In this document: positions 8,916 through 11,544 of the stretch, piece after piece
How positions within the stretch are numbered: position 1 is the first letter of the stretch
Layout of the letters: each line of letters opens with the position of its first letter
Source: Jimgerdemannia flammicorona
Taxonomy: Eukaryota > Mucoromycota > Endogonomycetes > Endogonales > Endogonaceae
Assembly: GCA_003990745.1 (NCBI GenBank)
Contig: RBNI01006259.1
Span: 1-11,544, forward strand
Direction: 5' to 3'
DNA length: 11,544 bases
Notes under the pieces: generated by a model
The model's input: the letters and a program-made list of their open reading frames with translations, nothing else
Told to the model about the DNA's origin: nothing
Databases searched by the model: none
Translations under genes and position numbers: made by a program

Positions 8916-9349
8916 AGCCCTTCAACAGAGTACTATTATAGCTCTCAAAATTACTAGTACTGTCTAATAAGCTATAGAAAGATGATGGTATACTACTGAG
9001 CCACCCACAATAGAGAAATTCTTCAATAGTATTCAAAATATAGTATAGATATACTTATAATAAATCTTATACTTCAAGGTCTATTAGAACTGAAACAAGT
9101 TTTAAGAATACTTCAAGTTGGGATAGCTACTAAATTTGTAATCAGAAATGAGAAAAGAAGACTGAATTAGAGTATTAGCTCTCTTATATCTATATTACTA
9201 TTACTAAAAGAGTATATAAGTTATTTAAAGATAATAAGCCAGTCTTAGCTTATTTCTGAGAAGTAGTTATAAGAGACTTTAGATATATTAAAAAATATTA
9301 TTTAGAGAATATAATGATACAAATTGTATAGTATAAAGAGATATACATA
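8916..9349 (+). other. Gypsy pol tail and pre-LTR region
   Basis: About 430 bp lies between the GPY/F module and the first LTR. It is very AT-rich with stops in every frame. Around 9000-9130 one frame gives a Tyr-Phe-Lys-Val pattern that could be a ruined chromodomain (the YLVKW block), but I would not claim it. A short purine run, AAAGAG at 9335-9340, lies just before the LTR where a polypurine tract would be expected. Confidence 0.4.
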
Positions 9350-9738
9350 CATAACTTATAGAAGCTTGAGAGTTTAAGTAAATAAAATACTTCAGAGATA
9401 AAATATCTATTTAGAAAAAAGTTGTAATAGTTATTCTAAATTAGAAATATAAATCAGAGAAATAGATATTTGATTATAGTATCTAAACTAATTTTCAAAT
9501 ATAGTATAGCTATATAAATAGTAGTTATTTCATAAATATTGAGATTTAACAAATGTTGAATTTTGATAATTATTACAAATTAAGAATCTATACTTGTGAA
9601 AAATGACTTATAGGAAATATAGTCATAACTTAGCTATCTTATAGCTAGCAAACTTATATAAATATCCCCAGTATCTAGAGTAAATAAATCTCAGATTAAA
9701 ATAGTTTAAAGCAAAGAAAAAGTAAGAGAACTAGTAAG
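9350..9738 (+). repeat. Long terminal repeat, copy 1
   Basis: This is the first of two direct repeats. It begins TAACTTATAGAAGCTTG and ends near AAGAGAACTAGTAAG. It matches the second repeat (9880-10308) along most of its length: the AAGCTTG.GAGTTTA head, the TTATTCTAAATTAGAAA region, the GATT/CATAGTATCTAAA block and the TATA-to-tail segment. It follows the gypsy pol in the same orientation, so it is taken as the element's 3' LTR. The expected TG..CA ends are blurred. Confidence 0.7.
9655..9663 (+). promoter_or_regulatory. TATA box of LTR copy 1, with AATAAA downstream
   Basis: TATATAAAT lies in the last third of the LTR and is followed 28 bases later (start to start) by AATAAA at 9683-9688. 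The same pair at the same spacing occurs in LTR copy 2. By position, these are the likely promoter and poly(A) signal of the element. Confidence 0.5.
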
Positions 9739-9879
9739 CCTGCAAGTGGATATACTTTGAACTTACATTTCTATACCCAAAGACTCTGAGAGAGTCAGAA
9801 TAAGATCAAGTTTCAAGATATAGAAATCTACTATACTTCTATAGTTAGACATCTACTATATTATAATATATAAAAATAT
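9739..9879 (+). other. Spacer between the two LTRs
   Basis: About 140 bp with no coding signal. Its left end should contain a primer binding site if LTR copy 1 acts as a 5' LTR; the sequence there begins CCTGCAAGTGG, which I cannot assign to a tRNA. Its right end, AATATATAAAAATATATAACTAG, resembles the bases preceding LTR copy 1. The spacer may therefore be a leader joined directly to a pre-LTR end, that is, an internally deleted element. Confidence 0.4.
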
Positions 9880-10308
9880 ATAACTAGTGAAAGCTTGGGA
9901 GTTTATATAAGATAATTTAGAGATGAAATTACTTATTTAGAAGAAAGTTATAACAGTTAATCTAAATTAGAAAGTATAATCAGAAGATATATATTTGATC
10001 ATAGTATCTAAATCTGATTCTCAATATAGTATAGTATTATAGTTAGTAATTACTCAAGTTTATAGTTTTATAATTTGTATAATTGTATAAAAAGTATAAC
10101 TATATAAAACTTACAATTATATAGATCATATAGATATATAAATTATATAAATATATAGATTTCTCAACTATATAAAATAACTCACAAGAAAAGAAGTTCT
10201 AACTTAGCTGCTATATAGCTAGTAAACTTATATAAATATCTCTAATATTTAGAGAAAATAAACCTCAGATTAAAACAGTTCAAAGCAAAGAGATAAGAGA
10301 ACTAGTAA
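9880..10308 (+). repeat. Long terminal repeat, copy 2
   Basis: This second copy has the same orientation as copy 1 and ends in AAAGCAAAGAGATAAGAGAAC followed by TAGTAA. It is about 40 bp longer, mainly from an AT-rich stretch around 10070-10170 that contains short inverted repeats (AATTGTA at 10081-10087 and TACAATT at 10112-10118). LINE copy B starts almost directly after it. Confidence 0.7.
10229..10237 (+). promoter_or_regulatory. TATA box of LTR copy 2, with AATAAA downstream
   Basis: TATATAAAT is followed 28 bases later (start to start) by AATAAA at 10257-10262, the same arrangement as in LTR copy 1. The element is retained although the surrounding LTR sequence has diverged. Confidence 0.5.
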
Positions 10309-10310
10309 TT

Positions 10311-11544
10311 ATCTCTCTCTGCTACAATTTACATTATACAAACTTCTGACAATACTTTCAATATAGTTTTTGAAGTAAAGATAATAATAACATAATAAAC
10401 AATAAGAGATTGGAGGAGTGTACTAGACAGAGTGGCTCCAATGTATTCAATTGATAGCATGTGGGGAGGAGTCATGGTTTGAGAGGAAGTCTATTAGGCT
10501 TTCTGGCTAAAGAATGTGAAAGAGGGGAAGGTAGTGCTGGGAGACAGATGACTGGAAGAGTGAGCTTTACAGATAAGGTCAAGGCTAAGTACTTATCAAT
10601 ATACTTAGAGATCTGGCTGCAGAGTGATAAGAAAAAGGAGAGAGATGCAGGGTCTGGTAAGGAGGCTCCTAGGAGTAGTGAGGAGTTATAGCTAGAGAGA
10701 GTAGAACTATTAATAGAAGGGAGACTACTAATCTGGAAAAAAATCTAGATATGATAGTTGATAGTGGGGCTGGACAGGGGCAGGGCATAAGGGCCCAGCT
10801 ATATAGCAATGGGACAGACTGCTTCTGGGGGGTGTTTTACTTACTGAGTTTGATATTAGTGATGGTGTGGAGTATCAGTGAGGTCTTGACCAGGATCTTT
10901 GGCCAAGTAGTTGGCAGATAGTAAGGATAGGTGAGGAGTGGAACTGAGCAGGAGTCTGGTCATGGAGTGCTGAGGTATGGAGGTGGCTTCCTCCTAAGTT
11001 CTGAGTAATATAGTAGTAGATACTGTAAAGAAATATCATATTGAATTTTCATGCTAGACATCTGGTGGATGGTGGCTGATTTGATTGTAAGGAGTGTTAT
11101 AATATAGAGCAAGTTGGGGGATTTATACAGATGCCAGAACATTAGCTGGGAGAGTGTGAGGTTCTGGGGGACTTTTGGATAGTGGTAGAGACCTGACTGG
11201 GGGTAGAGAGGAGACCAGATGGAGAGAGAGGTCGCTGGGAGGATTTGAGATCTCAGTTAGTGAGTGGTGTGGACAATAGTTGGCTCACTATAGGGTGGGT
11301 TTTAGTGGTATAAGTAGGACTGGCTGGACATTGGCTCTTTATTTTCAAGGAGGAGTGATAGATAGATATACAGGAGAAGATATTAAGGTAGGAGGGGTTG
11401 ATGGGAGATTTGCTGACTGGGTGGTGGGTTGGTTGGGGTCCCTAGGGTGAGCAACATCACTGTCTGGTAGAAGGGATCTGTGAACAGAGTGATGGATAGG
11501 TGGAGATAGTGAATGACAAAGTTGTCTTTCATTATGTAGGGGTT
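10311..11544 (+). mobile_element. LINE copy B, 5' part, runs off the window
   Basis: This is the same family as copies A and C. The 5' UTR carries ACAAACTTCTGACAA, also present in copy C, and the 20-base box at 10350-10369, identical to copy A. ORF1 starts at the equivalent GTG at 10461. Close similarity to copy C lasts to about 10790, becomes weak in the middle, and returns as the EIVNDKVV box at 11503-11526. The right end is beyond the window. Everything after 10440 is G-rich on the plus strand, unlike the AT-rich LTR region to the left. Confidence 0.7.
10461..11544 (+). pseudogene. LINE ORF1 (copy B), diverged and interrupted
   Basis: The first 76 codons are open and align with copies A and C: GRS.GLRGSLLGFLA, EGSAGRQMTGRVSF, DKVKAK..SIYLEIWLQ. 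A TAG at 10689-10691 then ends the frame. Beyond it, one frame (codons starting at positions such as 11221 and 11401) gives weak but ordered similarity to the RRM-like part of copy C ORF1: LRSQLVSGVDNSWLTIG, then GHWLFIFKEE, IDIQEKIL, then WGP, then EIVNDKVV at 11503-11526. The acidic EEEEDLLEILE segment of copy C appears to be missing. The middle part, 10800-11220, could not be aligned with confidence. The copy is interrupted by many stops and is presumably non-functional. I treat the whole stretch as ORF1 because similarity brackets it on both sides. Confidence 0.55.

Larger units (their letters stand above)
4569..10308 (+). mobile_element. Ty3/gypsy LTR retrotransposon, degenerate, with 3' LTR(s)
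   Basis: The order gag-like, protease, RT, RNase H, integrase, GPY/F and then LTR is the Ty3/gypsy (Metaviridae) order. RT precedes integrase, which excludes Ty1/copia. The internal region is A-rich on the coding strand and riddled with TAA and TAG. The RT core to integrase parts stay in one frame for about 1.5 kb (6902 to about 8450), with frame changes in the protease, in the RT and before GPY/F. No 5' LTR is visible: LINE copy C begins directly upstream at 4568. I cannot tell whether the right-hand LTR (9880-10308) belongs to this copy or to a separate insertion. Confidence 0.85.

Noticed and set aside
9000..9130. Possible chromodomain after the integrase
   Set aside because: One frame shows a Tyr-Phe-Lys-Val pattern near the right place, but it has too many stops and too few conserved aromatic residues to claim.
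10070..10170. AT-rich short repeats that could suggest a CRISPR array or satellite
   Set aside because: Repeats are short, irregular and without uniform spacers. They lie inside LTR copy 2 and look like simple AT-rich expansion.
11280..11439. Plus-strand open stretch of 53 codons within copy B
   Set aside because: It is out of frame with the ORF1 similarity (IDIQEKIL, EIVNDKVV) and resembles nothing known. It is probably an accidental open frame in G-rich sequence.

Overview
The window looks like a repeat graveyard from a filamentous fungus. I find no intact host gene, no rRNA or tRNA, and no bacterial-type feature. Everything I can identify is decayed retrotransposon: three copies of one non-LTR (LINE) family, probably Tad1-like, and pieces of at least two Ty3/gypsy LTR retrotransposons. 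The sequence is almost free of CpG: I found three by eye, at 935, 5584 and 11233. The gypsy frames are full of TAA and TAG where Gln or Trp codons are expected. This pattern fits repeat-induced point mutation (RIP) or heavy deamination of methylated cytosine. The fungal call is an inference from the element families and the decay pattern. I cannot name a species.

Layout from left to right. 1-505 is a minus-strand gypsy reverse transcriptase fragment with a YLDD box. 516-990 is the 5' UTR and the start of ORF1 of LINE copy A, on the plus strand. 990-4568 is LINE copy C on the minus strand: 5' UTR, ORF1, the ORF2 endonuclease and the beginning of the ORF2 reverse transcriptase, cut off where it meets copy A. 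4569-9349 is the internal region of a plus-strand gypsy element in the order gag-like, protease, reverse transcriptase, RNase H, integrase, GPY/F. 9350-10308 holds two LTR copies in the same orientation, about 140 bp apart. 10311-11544 is LINE copy B on the plus strand, a more diverged copy of 5' UTR and ORF1 that runs off the window.

The elements do not work together. They are nested or juxtaposed insertions later broken by mutation and rearrangement. The gypsy element has lost key residues in reverse transcriptase, protease and integrase. The LINE copies keep longer open stretches, and in copy C ORF1 the stops are mostly TGA, as expected if CGA arginine codons lost their CpG. The most notable points are the near-total CpG loss, the two decay modes side by side, the inverted A/C LINE chimera, and the tandem LTR pair. 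I did not find a new functional system.
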